DNA of 64,000 nt from Saprospiraceae bacterium (GTDB taxonomy: Bacteria; Bacteroidota; Bacteroidia; Chitinophagales; Saprospiraceae), in contig JADJRO010000001.1 of NCBI GenBank assembly GCA_016712145.1, positions 2,728,501 to 2,792,500 on the forward strand, written 5' to 3'. Below the pieces are notes generated by a model. It was given only the letters and a program-made list of their open reading frames with translations. It was not told the origin of the DNA and did no database searches. This document shows positions 1-8,500 of this stretch, one piece after another. The translations under genes were made by a program, and so were the position numbers. Position 1 is the first letter of the stretch. Every line of letters starts with the position of its first letter.

Positions 1-1
1 T

Positions 2-1870
2 GGAGCATTTTCTTATCATCTTCTCGATGCACTTTACGGAATGGCAGATAACAACAAAGATTTATGGGTGACCTTACAGGAAGTTGGAAGATATCTTGAG
101 GACCATGTAACCAATGAAGTGGCTCCTGTCAGTCAGGTGCCCATGATTGTAGGAAATCGCAACGAACGATTGGCTAGCGTAAACGAAAAATTAGCAGCCT
201 CCATAAAATCCGGCAAAACCAACCAGATGATGTTGTCGGCTATAGAAGCAAGAGGTATTGAAGAGGATGTATTGGCTAAATTGGATACAAACACTAAAGT
301 TACCTATCAACTTTTCAAAACTGCATTAAAAAATAAAAATTATTTACCTGGTCCGACAGCGTCGGGAGAACCGGATTATGCATGTGCAGAATACTATTAC
401 AATCAATTAATCAATGAGCCCAAACTGGAGCGTTTGCATGCAACCATGAAGCGAAATTATGCCGCTGCACTGCAAGACGATGCACAACAGGTCATAAACA
501 TTTGGTTAGCTGCTGACGTCCAGCAATTACAATGTATCGGCAAAAGCATAAATCTCGAACAAATACCTCGCTTATTAGATAGAGCATCTACACTGCTGGG
601 GGAGGAACATTATATGCATCGATCTTTGCAAGCGCGAAAATTTCTTTTTCAGGGAATCAATTTGTTGCATCATGTAAATCCGGATGAAGACCTTGCAAGA
701 AAATGCCTGCCTTTATTCGAGAAGTCAATGGAATTAGAACCTCAATCTCCGCTTCCATTGCATCGAATGTGCATGCTCTATATAAATCAACTGCGTAAAG
801 CTGATTCAGCTTTTATTTGCGCTGAAACAGCACGCAATCTAGCTTCCAATTGGGTTCTTCCTTATTCTGATCTTGCGGGTATTTTCTGCGCTCAAAAAAA
901 ATTAGAACTTGCAAGAAAAGCTTTGCTTATAGCAGAAAAAATAGATTCAGTACATCCATATGTAATAAATCAGTGGGCTTTGTTGAATAGGTTATTAGGT
1001 AATAAAGAACTGGCATTGACCTTGATGAATAAATACAAGGAATCCGGAGGTCCTGTTTATCCATGTTGGTACAATGATTTAGGAATGATTTATTTAGAGT
1101 CAGGTAAATTCAAAGAAGCAGAAGAAGAATTTCATAAAGCTTTGGCAATGGATTCATCCAATATTTCTGTAATGAATAACCTTGGATCTTTATACAATCA
1201 AACCCGTCGATTTGAAGAAGCAGAGCCCATGTTTAAAAAAATTGTTTCGATTGATCCAACGCAAATCGTAAGTTGGAACAACCTAGGTTCTTTATACAAT
1301 CAAACCCGTCGTTATGTGGAAGCCGAACCGATTTTTAAAAAAACCCTCATGCTTGATTCGTCTCAATACAAAGCATGGAACAATCTGGGTTTTTTATATA
1401 TCCAAACGCAACGTTATGCTGAAGCAGAGCTCACATTACTAAAAGCTATTAAACTGGATTCTACTTATACATTTTCTTGGAACAACTTAGGGGGTTTGTA
1501 TATAATTACCCATCGGTATTCTGAAGCGGAGCCGATTTTCAAAAAAGTCATTTCTCTCGATTCTTTGTTTGCAAATCCTTACAAACATCTTGGTATGGCT
1601 TATTTCAAAACAAATCGTCCCGCCGAGGCACGTAAAAATTTTCTTAAAGCTATTGCGCTTAATCCCAATTACGCAGGAGCCATGCTCGGCATGGCATACA
1701 CCCTTACACCCGAAGGGAAAACAGAAGAAGCCATGAATTGGATTGAAAAAACTATCAACAAAGGAAGCACATGGGATCAGCTTGAAAATGACGAAGACCT
1801 CTTGACGCTGCGCAGTTTGCCAGAGTGGAACGAGTTGATGAAGAAGTATTTTCCGGATAAAGTAAAATAG
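2..1870 (+). CDS. Caspase-like (peptidase C14) / TPR repeat protein, 5' end cut by window
   Basis: The frame is open from base 2, before the first ATG at 41. The residues just upstream and downstream of that ATG (GAFSYHLLDALYG, then LQEVGRYLEDHV and QVPMIVGN) resemble the end of a caspase/metacaspase domain, so I infer the gene starts outside the window. The catalytic His and Cys would lie upstream and are not visible. From about residue 190 of the visible part it is helical, and residues 340-590 hold about seven clear TPR units with the repeated pattern WNNLG.LY....RY.EAE..F.K. It is probably a cytoplasmic scaffold fused to a protease-like domain. The gene ends in TAG, showing that TAG is an ordinary stop codon here. 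The TPR assignment is firm and the caspase assignment rests on short sequence. Confidence 0.8.
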   Translation, partial: GAFSYHLLDALYGMADNNKDLWVTLQEVGRYLEDHVTNEVAPVSQVPMIVGNRNERLASVNEKLAASIKSGKTNQMMLSAIEARGIEEDVLAKLDTNTKVTYQLFKTALKNKNYLPGPTASGEPDYACAEYYYNQLINEPKLERLHATMKRNYAAALQDDAQQVINIWLAADVQQLQCIGKSINLEQIPRLLDRASTLLGEEHYMHRSLQARKFLFQGINLLHHVNPDEDLARKCLPLFEKSMELEPQSPLPLHRMCMLYINQLRKADSAFICAETARNLASNWVLPYSDLAGIFCAQKKLELARKALLIAEKIDSVHPYVINQWALLNRLLGNKELALTLMNKYKESGGPVYPCWYNDLGMIYLESGKFKEAEEEFHKALAMDSSNISVMNNLGSLYNQTRRFEEAEPMFKKIVSIDPTQIVSWNNLGSLYNQTRRYVEAEPIFKKTLMLDSSQYKAWNNLGFLYIQTQRYAEAELTLLKAIKLDSTYTFSWNNLGGLYIITHRYSEAEPIFKKVISLDSLFANPYKHLGMAYFKTNRPAEARKNFLKAIALNPNYAGAMLGMAYTLTPEGKTEEAMNWIEKTINKGSTWDQLENDEDLLTLRSLPEWNELMKKYFPDKVK

Positions 1871-2063
1871 TACATGATAGCGTTAAATGTTATTTTATTA
1901 AGGGTACTTATTATTTAAATTCGTTGTGTTTAATTAATAAAAGTATGGAATATTACTATGTGGAATCAAATGCATTAAATTCCATTTCAAAGATTAATTT
2001 GTATTTTTGAACCGATCGAATTATTTTAGTAATAGAATGTATACGTATTAAATTCAACACGCA

Positions 2064-3488
2064 ATGAGAATTTTAGTAGTATTATTTTTAGTTGTTTCAA
2101 TTGGTCAACCAAAGGCGCAATCCCCATCCTGGAAACTTTGGGCAAGCGGCTTGCCTACGGGTGTGTATCCTCGAATGGCAGTTGCACCCAATCATGATAT
2201 ATTTTATGCATTGTTAGGAGCTGGTACCCAATTGGGCTTAATCTATAAAGCAAACACACGAGATAAAATACCTGCTTTTGTGCCATTGCCTCAAGTACCC
2301 AGACCAAGTTCGATACAAAACAATATCGTTGCCCTTGGTTACAATAAATTCAGTGAACCCATAGCAGGAATTTATCGCACGGATGCATCACAACCCTGGT
2401 TGTTTCGATTTGATACACAAAAAATGATATGGGACACCGCTACATCGCAAACCATTCCTTCATTGGGAGGGCATTGCATTGCTACAGCTTCCAATGGAAC
2501 CATTTATGTGGGTACCCGTTGGGCCTATATTTATAAATCTACAGATGACGGAAGAACCTTTACAGCAATCGACGATAGCAAATTAATAAAGGATGCATAT
2601 CCTTGTTATTTACCAAGTTTCAACGGATCGGTATACAATGGTGCTATCTTTTCTATTGCAATAGATCGCAATGGTAGAGTATATGCTGGTACAGAAACAG
2701 CTGGGGTCATTTATTCTGATGATGAAGGAATTAGCTGGCACCCTGCCGATTTAATGGCTTGTCAAGCAAACGATAATACACAAAAAGATACCAGCAGCAG
2801 TATGAAGGCATTATCAATTAGTGGAAATGTAGCAGCATTGGGTTTTACCAAGGATCAACAATTGGTTTGGTCAGGAGTAGACATGTGGTCATTGGGTTGG
2901 AAAAACAAGATGGGTTTTGCCAATTTTATTTCGAAATCTGTTATGGAACTTAATGGATTGCCAGATTACTTAGTTCAAACGGGTCAGCAAATTTCAAAAA
3001 TCGTTACTACAAATTCCGGACAAATGTTTTTTCATTCAGGAAATTCTAATGGAACCAATCAAAGTGATGTTGGTATTTATACATCCCGCGATGGCATCAA
3101 TTGGAAATTGTTTAATGATGGCATCACCGGTCAAAACGATGGACGCTCTCAAGGTTCATTGGCAGTTGATGGAAATAAAGTATTCATGGCTACTCAAGAC
3201 GGTTTGGTATGGATCTATGAAGACAGCCTTGGCATCAGTAATAACAATGAGATTTATAAAACGCTTTCCCTTTCTTTGTATCCGAATCCTGCTTCGGATA
3301 TGCTGCACATAACATTGAAGTCCCAGAATTCAACTCCGGCAGACTTGTTTATTACAAATGCAATGGGTCAAATTGTGAAAAAAATTTCCATTCAAAACAA
3401 ACTTGAATTTGATCTTGATATCAGTGACTTGCAAGTTGGTTGTTATTCAATCTCTTATATGGGTTCATACAAATTTGTAAAAATTTAA
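2064..3488 (+). CDS. Exported Asp-box (BNR-like) beta-propeller protein with T9SS sorting domain
   Basis: The 474-residue protein begins with a signal peptide (MRILVVLFLVVSIGQPKAQ). Several Asp-box-type turns are visible (STDDGRTF near 155, SDDEGISWHPAD near 220, SRDGINW near 340), as in sialidase-like propellers, although no sialidase catalytic set was identified. The last 80 residues carry a type A T9SS sorting domain starting LSLYPNPASDML. It is therefore probably a cell-surface or secreted protein of unknown substrate. A close paralogue lies inverted at 34568-36019. A possible -7 box TATTTTTG lies at 2002-2009. The ATG follows a 190-bp AT-rich gap after the TPR gene. Confidence 0.85.
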   Translation: MRILVVLFLVVSIGQPKAQSPSWKLWASGLPTGVYPRMAVAPNHDIFYALLGAGTQLGLIYKANTRDKIPAFVPLPQVPRPSSIQNNIVALGYNKFSEPIAGIYRTDASQPWLFRFDTQKMIWDTATSQTIPSLGGHCIATASNGTIYVGTRWAYIYKSTDDGRTFTAIDDSKLIKDAYPCYLPSFNGSVYNGAIFSIAIDRNGRVYAGTETAGVIYSDDEGISWHPADLMACQANDNTQKDTSSSMKALSISGNVAALGFTKDQQLVWSGVDMWSLGWKNKMGFANFISKSVMELNGLPDYLVQTGQQISKIVTTNSGQMFFHSGNSNGTNQSDVGIYTSRDGINWKLFNDGITGQNDGRSQGSLAVDGNKVFMATQDGLVWIYEDSLGISNNNEIYKTLSLSLYPNPASDMLHITLKSQNSTPADLFITNAMGQIVKKISIQNKLEFDLDISDLQVGCYSISYMGSYKFVKI

Positions 3489-3544
3489 ATTTGGAATCCA
3501 AGTTTTCAAAATTAAATGCTTGCCTACATTTTATCTAATTTTCT

Positions 3545-4084
3545 ATGAAACTGCAAACTGAAATTGAAATAAGACCAGCAACTAGTTCAGACGTTTCTGC
3601 AATTGGTATTATTGGAAAAACAAGTTTTATAGAATCACATGGCCACAGCGCTTCCCTAAAAGATATTAACTGCTACATTGAAACTGTATACGATGAAAAT
3701 ACGGTACTGTCGGAGCTGAATGATCCATCCAATATGTACCATCTTTTGTTTTACCAATCAAAATTGGCCGGATATTCTAAAATCAAACTCAACACTGCAT
3801 GCGATTGGGTTCAAATAAGAGCAATAGCCAAACTCGATCGCTTGTATCTTTTGCAATCGTATTACGGACAGAAACTGGGTTATCAACTCATGGATTATAA
3901 TTTGCAATTAGCACGCAATGGTCAACAGAAGGGGATATGGCTCTTTACATGGATTGAAAATCACAGGGCCATTTCATTTTATAATAAATTCGGTTTTAAA
4001 ATTGTCGGGAAAGCGGATTTTAGAATTTCAGAAAATCATGTGAATCCAAATCATATCATGTTCCTAAATTTAATTAATGCATGA
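3545..4084 (+). CDS. GNAT family N-acetyltransferase
   Basis: This 179-residue protein matches the GNAT fold. It has an N-terminal IRPATSSDVSAI strand-helix, a central acetyl-CoA pyrophosphate loop region around residue 110 (QSYYGQKLGYQLM, a variant of Q/RxxGxG/A) and the C-terminal motif NHRAISFYNKFGF near 140-152. GNAT enzymes transfer an acetyl group from acetyl-CoA to an amine, and the acceptor cannot be told from sequence. It starts 56 bp after the exported protein gene and is convergent with mtgA, so it is probably transcribed with or just after the gene upstream. Confidence 0.88.
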   Translation: MKLQTEIEIRPATSSDVSAIGIIGKTSFIESHGHSASLKDINCYIETVYDENTVLSELNDPSNMYHLLFYQSKLAGYSKIKLNTACDWVQIRAIAKLDRLYLLQSYYGQKLGYQLMDYNLQLARNGQQKGIWLFTWIENHRAISFYNKFGFKIVGKADFRISENHVNPNHIMFLNLINA

Positions 4085-4173
4085 TTGATTTTTTATTACC
4101 ATTGATTGTATAAAAAAGCAGAAAAGTTCTTTAAAGTTTTTCTAAAAGCCACGTCTCCAACTTTCTTAGGACC

Positions 4174-4941
4174 TTACTTTTGGAATGCTTTTTTCAACAA
4201 CAATTGAATGTCTTCATCCGGCTCAATTTGATCCATTTGTTGCATGATCCAGGGAATGCGAAAAGAAACATAGGGTGAAACTGGTTTTACTTTGTAACGC
4301 TTCGGATTGGGAAGACAAGCAGCAATTTTAGCAGCCTCTTCCCGACTCAGGTATTTGGCATCTTTATTAAAATATTTTTTGGAAGCAGCTTGTATACCAA
4401 ATACACCATCCCCCATTTCTGCAATATTCAGGTATGTTTCAATAATCCTTTTCTTACTCCATAAGGTTTCTATCATTAAGGTGAAATATACTTCCAATCC
4501 CTTTCGGATCCAGGAGCGGCCTTGCCATAAAAAAACATTTTTTGCAACTTGTTGGCTAATGGTTGAAGCACCACGCATCTTTTTTGGTTTTCGCTTATTG
4601 TATTCCAGTGCTTTTTCAATGCTTTCCAAATCAAATCCATAATGTTCAGCAAATAGCTGATCTTCTGCTCCCATAACCGCTAGTACAGCATTGCTTGAAA
4701 TATTTTTAAGACAGACGTATTCCCTTTTTAATCCATGGCCACTTACCAGACTCCCAAACTGGGTGGCCGTAATCGGTGGAAAAAATAGCATCAAATAGAA
4801 GAAATATAAAAAATGGAGGGACACAAGGGTCAATACCCAAGTCAATATCTTGTAGTACCAGGCCCAGGACTTGTAAGCATGGTAGAACCGAAGCAATTGA
4901 TACTTAACAGAATAGAGTATTTTCTTCGGAATCGTTTTCAT
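4174..4941 (-). CDS. mtgA: Monofunctional biosynthetic peptidoglycan transglycosylase
   Basis: The 255-residue protein has one N-terminal membrane segment (about residues 31-55) followed by a glycosyltransferase 51 domain. The catalytic motif is EDQLFAEHYGFD with Glu93, and the second conserved motif is ASTISQQVAKNVF at about 125-137. There is no penicillin-binding domain, so it is the monofunctional type that polymerises lipid II into glycan strands at the outer face of the inner membrane. Length agrees with MtgA from other bacteria. Its start is only 48 bp from the divergent small membrane protein gene, so the two may share a control region. Confidence 0.95.
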   Translation of the reverse strand: MKTIPKKILYSVKYQLLRFYHAYKSWAWYYKILTWVLTLVSLHFLYFFYLMLFFPPITATQFGSLVSGHGLKREYVCLKNISSNAVLAVMGAEDQLFAEHYGFDLESIEKALEYNKRKPKKMRGASTISQQVAKNVFLWQGRSWIRKGLEVYFTLMIETLWSKKRIIETYLNIAEMGDGVFGIQAASKKYFNKDAKYLSREEAAKIAACLPNPKRYKVKPVSPYVSFRIPWIMQQMDQIEPDEDIQLLLKKAFQK

Positions 4942-4989
4942 AAATATTCTCTGCTCAAATTTATATACATTTGGCAGAAAATCAATTGT

Positions 4990-5424
4990 ATGATTTGGCT
5001 ATTACGTGTAATTGCCTTTTTTGGTGCTTGTTTCTTTTTATTGCCTTTTTTCAGAGTGGAAGATCCGTTCCGCTCGATTGCCTTGCGTTTCTTTTCAATT
5101 CCAGGCAAAGCCAAAATTTATAATCACAGCTGTGAAGGAGATCGTGTGTATTTATATGAATACAGTTTTAATAGCGATAGCTTCCAACAGCGATACGATG
5201 GATATAATGAAATACTGGATTATAAAATTCCGGAAAACATTCGTTGCAAAGGAACCGTATTTCCACAAGTTGATATCGACATTCGCTACTTTCCTTATTT
5301 CAGATTCTGGAGCGAACCCATGGATGCTGAACGTCCCTCCTTTATTTTGTTTTTAATGGTAAATGTGGTTAAACTATGTTCAATCCTATTGTTGATTCTT
5401 ACTTTTATAAGAAAACGGAATTAA
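4990..5424 (+). CDS. Small membrane protein of unknown function
   Basis: I chose the ATG at 4990 because the longer open frame would overlap mtgA antisense. The 144-residue product starts with a hydrophobic segment (MIWLLRVIAFFGACFFLLPF) and ends with a second one (about residues 115-138) followed by RKRN. The loop between them is about 95 residues long with two Cys and many aromatic residues, and probably lies in the periplasm. I do not recognise the family. The stop codon is followed directly, with no gap, by an array of 8-bp repeats. Confidence 0.65.
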   Translation: MIWLLRVIAFFGACFFLLPFFRVEDPFRSIALRFFSIPGKAKIYNHSCEGDRVYLYEYSFNSDSFQQRYDGYNEILDYKIPENIRCKGTVFPQVDIDIRYFPYFRFWSEPMDAERPSFILFLMVNVVKLCSILLLILTFIRKRN

Positions 5425-5528
5425 CAATTCTACAATTCTGCAATTCTGCAATTCTGCAATTCTGCAATTCTGCAATTCTGCAATTCTACAATTCTACAAT
5501 TCTACAATGCTGTAATGCTACAATGTAA
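5425..5528 (+). repeat. Tandem octamer array, 13 units of CAATTCTG type
   Basis: Immediately after the stop codon at 5424 there are 13 head-to-tail 8-bp units. The first is CAATTCTA, then six CAATTCTG, then three CAATTCTA, then three decayed units (CAATGCTG, TAATGCTA, CAATGTAA). The units read in the sense direction of the gene upstream. The array is non-coding. Confidence 0.95.
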
Positions 5529-5602
5529 ATGCTCTATAAAATTCAGCGTATTTAAAATTATTTATAATTTTATTTTTTTATACAATTGTATAATTTTTAC
5601 TT

Positions 5603-6028
5603 TAGCCCCAAATCAGTAGTCAGTAATTAATAGTCAGTAGTCAAAAAAAATGCCTCTAGCCTCTAGCCCCAAATCAGTAGTCAGTAATTAATAGTCAGTA
5701 GTCAAAAAAAATGCCTCTAGCCTCTAGCCGCAAATCAGTAGTCAGTAATTAATAGTCAGTAGTCAAAAAAAAATGCATCTAACCTCTAGCCCCAAATCAG
5801 TAGTCAGTAATTAATAGTCAGTAGTCAAAAAAAAATGCCTCTAGCCTCTAGCCGCAAATCAGTAGTCAGTAATTAATAGTCAGTAGTCAAAAAAATGCAT
5901 CTAACCTCTAGCCCCAAATCAGTAGTCAGTAATTAATAGTCAGTAGTCAAAAAAAAATGCCTCTAGCCTCTAGCCGCAAATCAGTAGTCAGTAATTAATA
6001 GTCAGCCTCTAGCCTCTAGCCTCTAGCC
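5603..6028. repeat. Tandem array of seven ~61-bp units built of 7-bp words
   Basis: Seven units start at about 5611, 5672, 5733, 5795, 5857, 5917 and 5979, with a 60-62 bp period set by the length of an A run. Each contains AATCAGTAGTCAGTAATTAA, a second CAGTAGTC, an A run and two CCTCTAG words. Units alternate between a GCCCC and a GCCGC junction, and units 4 and 6 share a TCTAACC variant, so the later part has a dimeric (~123 bp) higher-order period. The array ends in four CCTCTAG heptamers. No coding frame is supported. Confidence 0.95.
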
Positions 6029-6035
6029 TTCCTTT

Positions 6036-6077
6036 CTTCCTTATTGAACCTTTGAACCATTGCAGGATTGAACCATT
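6036..6077 (-). repeat. Degenerate octamer repeats directly downstream of xerD
   Basis: Read on the minus strand from the xerD stop codon, the sequence is GAATGGTT, CAATCCTG, CAATGGTT, CAAAGGTT, CAATAAGG. These are five 8-bp units in the sense direction of xerD. They are the same type of unit as at 5425 and 17872. Confidence 0.8.
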
Positions 6078-6986
6078 CTAATTCCTCCTGTTCATCGGGT
6101 GAAATTGCAATACCGTTTCACGTAAGTAATTTAAATCTAAATGCGTATAAATTTCTGTGGTCGTAATACTTTCATGTCCTAACATTTCCTGAACAGCTCT
6201 TAAATTGGCTCCACCTTCAACCAAATGGGTTGCAAACGAATGTCTAAACGTATGTGGACTTACATGTTTTTTTATTCCGGCTTTTGCAACATTTTCTTTG
6301 ACCATTTGAAATACCAGCGTGCGGGATAATTTTTTTCCAAACCGATTTAAAAATAAATAATCTTCATAACCTTTTACAACCGGCAAGGTGTTTCGATAGG
6401 ATATTTTATATAATTTAATTTGATTTAATGCTTTTTGACCAATCGGAATCAATCGCTCTTTATTGCCTTTTCCAATCACTTTAATCATGGTCTCTTCTTC
6501 AAAAATATTGGAACACAAGAGTTCGACCAGTTCACTGACACGAAGGCCACACGAATACAAAGTTTCTAAAATGGCCTTGTCCCGATGTCCAAAATCCTTA
6601 CTTAAATCTACTGCGGCAAAAATTGCTTCAATTTCTTCAATGTGCAAGACATCAGGAAGGTTTCGTTTAAGTTTAGGCCCTTCAATCAGTTCAGTTGGAT
6701 TTATTTGTATGAGCTCTTCAATCAATAAATATTTATAAAACGCTTTGATGCCTGAAAGGATTCGGGCCTGCGATCGTTCTTCTAAACCAAATTGTTGTAA
6801 CCAGGATAAAAAATCTTCGACATCATCCATCTGAATCACCTCTGGACTTAACTGAGGGGTCTTTGACTCTGCATAATGTTGTAATTTATCTAAATCACGC
6901 AGGTATGCATCTACGGAATGAATGGCCATAGAACGCTCCAATTTCAAATAATTTACAAATCCTTCCCGTGCAGAATGCCAATCCAT
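6078..6986 (-). CDS. xerD: Tyrosine recombinase XerD
   Basis: The protein has 302 residues, the usual length for XerC/XerD. The N-terminal SAM-like core-binding domain spans about 1-90. All catalytic residues are visible: Arg149 (CGLRVSEL), Lys173 (GKGNKER), His245 and Arg248 (HTFRHSFATH), His271 (LGHESITTTEIY) and nucleophile Tyr280. Xer proteins resolve chromosome dimers at dif with FtsK. I favour XerD over XerC from the overall pattern, but the partner gene is not here, so this is not certain. There is no sign that it belongs to a mobile element; it is flanked by ordinary genes and repeats. Confidence 0.93.
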   Translation of the reverse strand: MDWHSAREGFVNYLKLERSMAIHSVDAYLRDLDKLQHYAESKTPQLSPEVIQMDDVEDFLSWLQQFGLEERSQARILSGIKAFYKYLLIEELIQINPTELIEGPKLKRNLPDVLHIEEIEAIFAAVDLSKDFGHRDKAILETLYSCGLRVSELVELLCSNIFEEETMIKVIGKGNKERLIPIGQKALNQIKLYKISYRNTLPVVKGYEDYLFLNRFGKKLSRTLVFQMVKENVAKAGIKKHVSPHTFRHSFATHLVEGGANLRAVQEMLGHESITTTEIYTHLDLNYLRETVLQFHPMNRRN

Positions 6987-7061
6987 ACGGTAAAAGTAAA
7001 GGGAATATCAATTAAAGCGTTAAGTCGTTTGTGTGAACATTTATAATTAGTTCTATTATTG

Positions 7062-7109
7062 TTGAAAATCCCAAACTTGGGGTTTAAACCCCAAGTTTGG
7101 GATTTTCAA
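7062..7109. repeat. Perfect 48-bp palindrome between xerD and kynU
   Basis: The two 24-bp halves are exact reverse complements with no loop, centred between 7085 and 7086 on GGGGTTTAAACCCC. It lies in the divergent xerD-kynU region, where a terminator would not be expected. Related hairpins with the same GGGGTT/AACCCC core but different stems occur at 13544-13569 and 13634-13673. Confidence 0.95.
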
Positions 7110-7215
7110 ATGCTCGTTTAGATTTTTACATAAATGGCTTTAATTTATGTAGCGCTATTTTCTTATGATTTAGTAAAATTTATCAAATCGAAAGTCTCTT
7201 TCCTTTCAAATCGCT

Positions 7216-7223
7216 TATTTTTG
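7216..7223 (+). promoter_or_regulatory. Possible -7 promoter box for kynU
   Basis: TATTTTTG matches the Bacteroidetes -7 consensus TAnnTTTG and lies 14 bp before the kynU ATG. No strong TTTG -33 box is at the right distance, so this is tentative. Confidence 0.3.
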
Positions 7224-7237
7224 GCTTTTTAATTTGT

Positions 7238-8500
7238 ATGGATTTAAACCGAACAGCAGCTCAACAAATGGACGAACAGGATCCATTGAAGCATTTTAGG
7301 ACTCAATTCCTGTTGCCAAAAACCAAAACTGAAAAAGAGGCCATTTACTTTTGTGGAAATTCATTAGGGCTTCAACCGGTTAAGACCAAAGCTTATGTCG
7401 AACAAGAACTAACAGATTGGGCAAATTTTGGTGTCCACGGCCATCATCAGGCAAAACATGCCTGGTTGCCTTACCACGAATTTCTTACTGATTCTATGGC
7501 CCGTATTATAGGTGCAAAGCCAATTGAAACGGTGGTGATGAATACACTTACCGTCAATTTGCATTTAATGTTGGTTAGCTTTTACCGACCGGAAGGAAAA
7601 CGAACTAAAATATTGATTGAACACAGTTGCTTTCCTTCAGATCGCTATGCTGTAGAATCTCAAATTCGATTTCATGGCTATGATCCAGCCACTCAGTTGA
7701 TGATTCTCCAACCAGAACCAGGGGAAGCCTATGTTTCAAGAGAAACCATTGAAAACGTTTTCAAAAATCAAGGCGATGAAATTGCATTGGCTTTAATTGG
7801 TTCTGTAAATTACTACAGCGGACAAGCATATCCTATAAAATTTATAACCGAATTGGCGCATCAAAGCGGTTGTATGGTTGGATTTGATCTGGCACATGGC
7901 GCCGGTAACCTTCTTCTTAAATTGCATGACGATGGTCCTGATTTTGCAATCTGGTGTGGTTACAAATATTTGAATGGGGGTCCAGGGAGTCTTGCCGGGT
8001 GTTTTGTCCATGAGCGACATGCTTACAGTTATGACATGCCGCGTTTTACCGGCTGGTGGGGACACAACAAAAAATCACGATTTAAAATGAGTCCGCATTT
8101 TGAAATCATGTCCGGTGCAGAAGGTTGGCAGTTGAGCAATCCTCCCATTTTACCTATGGCATGTTTGCGTGCATCCTTTGAATTATTTGATGATGCCGGT
8201 ATGGATAATTTGCGATTGAAATCCATGCAATTGGGAAATGTCTTGTTTAATTTAATGGATGAAATGGATCACCCCAAACTGAACATAATTACACCCCGTT
8301 CAGAAGCAGAAAGAGGATGCCAAATTTCCATTCAATTGAAAGATGCCGATAAAACGATTTTTAATAAACTTACAGAAGCTGGTGTCATAGCAGATTGGCG
8401 CGAACCAGATGTAATTCGTCTTGCACCGGTTCCACTTTACAATAGGTTTACAGACATTTTTGATTTCATTCAAATTTTAAAGCAAGCGCTAAATGATTGA
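7238..8500 (+). CDS. kynU: Kynureninase
   Basis: The 420-residue PLP enzyme hydrolyses kynurenine or 3-hydroxykynurenine to anthranilate or 3-hydroxyanthranilate plus alanine. The family pattern is clear: YFCGNSLGLQP near 37-47, WANFGVHGHH near 61-70, the PLP-contacting Asp217 in FDLAHGAGN, and the PLP lysine Lys243 in WCGYKYLNGGPGS. Length fits the bacterial and animal enzymes. The gene overlaps kmo by 8 bp (ATGATTGA), so the two are translationally coupled. Upstream of the pair lie a perfect palindrome and a possible -7 box. Confidence 0.96.
   Translation: MDLNRTAAQQMDEQDPLKHFRTQFLLPKTKTEKEAIYFCGNSLGLQPVKTKAYVEQELTDWANFGVHGHHQAKHAWLPYHEFLTDSMARIIGAKPIETVVMNTLTVNLHLMLVSFYRPEGKRTKILIEHSCFPSDRYAVESQIRFHGYDPATQLMILQPEPGEAYVSRETIENVFKNQGDEIALALIGSVNYYSGQAYPIKFITELAHQSGCMVGFDLAHGAGNLLLKLHDDGPDFAIWCGYKYLNGGPGSLAGCFVHERHAYSYDMPRFTGWWGHNKKSRFKMSPHFEIMSGAEGWQLSNPPILPMACLRASFELFDDAGMDNLRLKSMQLGNVLFNLMDEMDHPKLNIITPRSEAERGCQISIQLKDADKTIFNKLTEAGVIADWREPDVIRLAPVPLYNRFTDIFDFIQILKQALND

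Noticed and set aside
4813..4989. N-terminal extension of the small membrane protein
   Set aside because: The extension is antisense to the conserved mtgA N-terminus and lacks a protein-like pattern.
6078..6986. XerD-like recombinase as the integrase of a mobile element
   Set aside because: It has chromosomal XerD length and motifs, no flanking attachment repeats, and lies 32 kb from the island.
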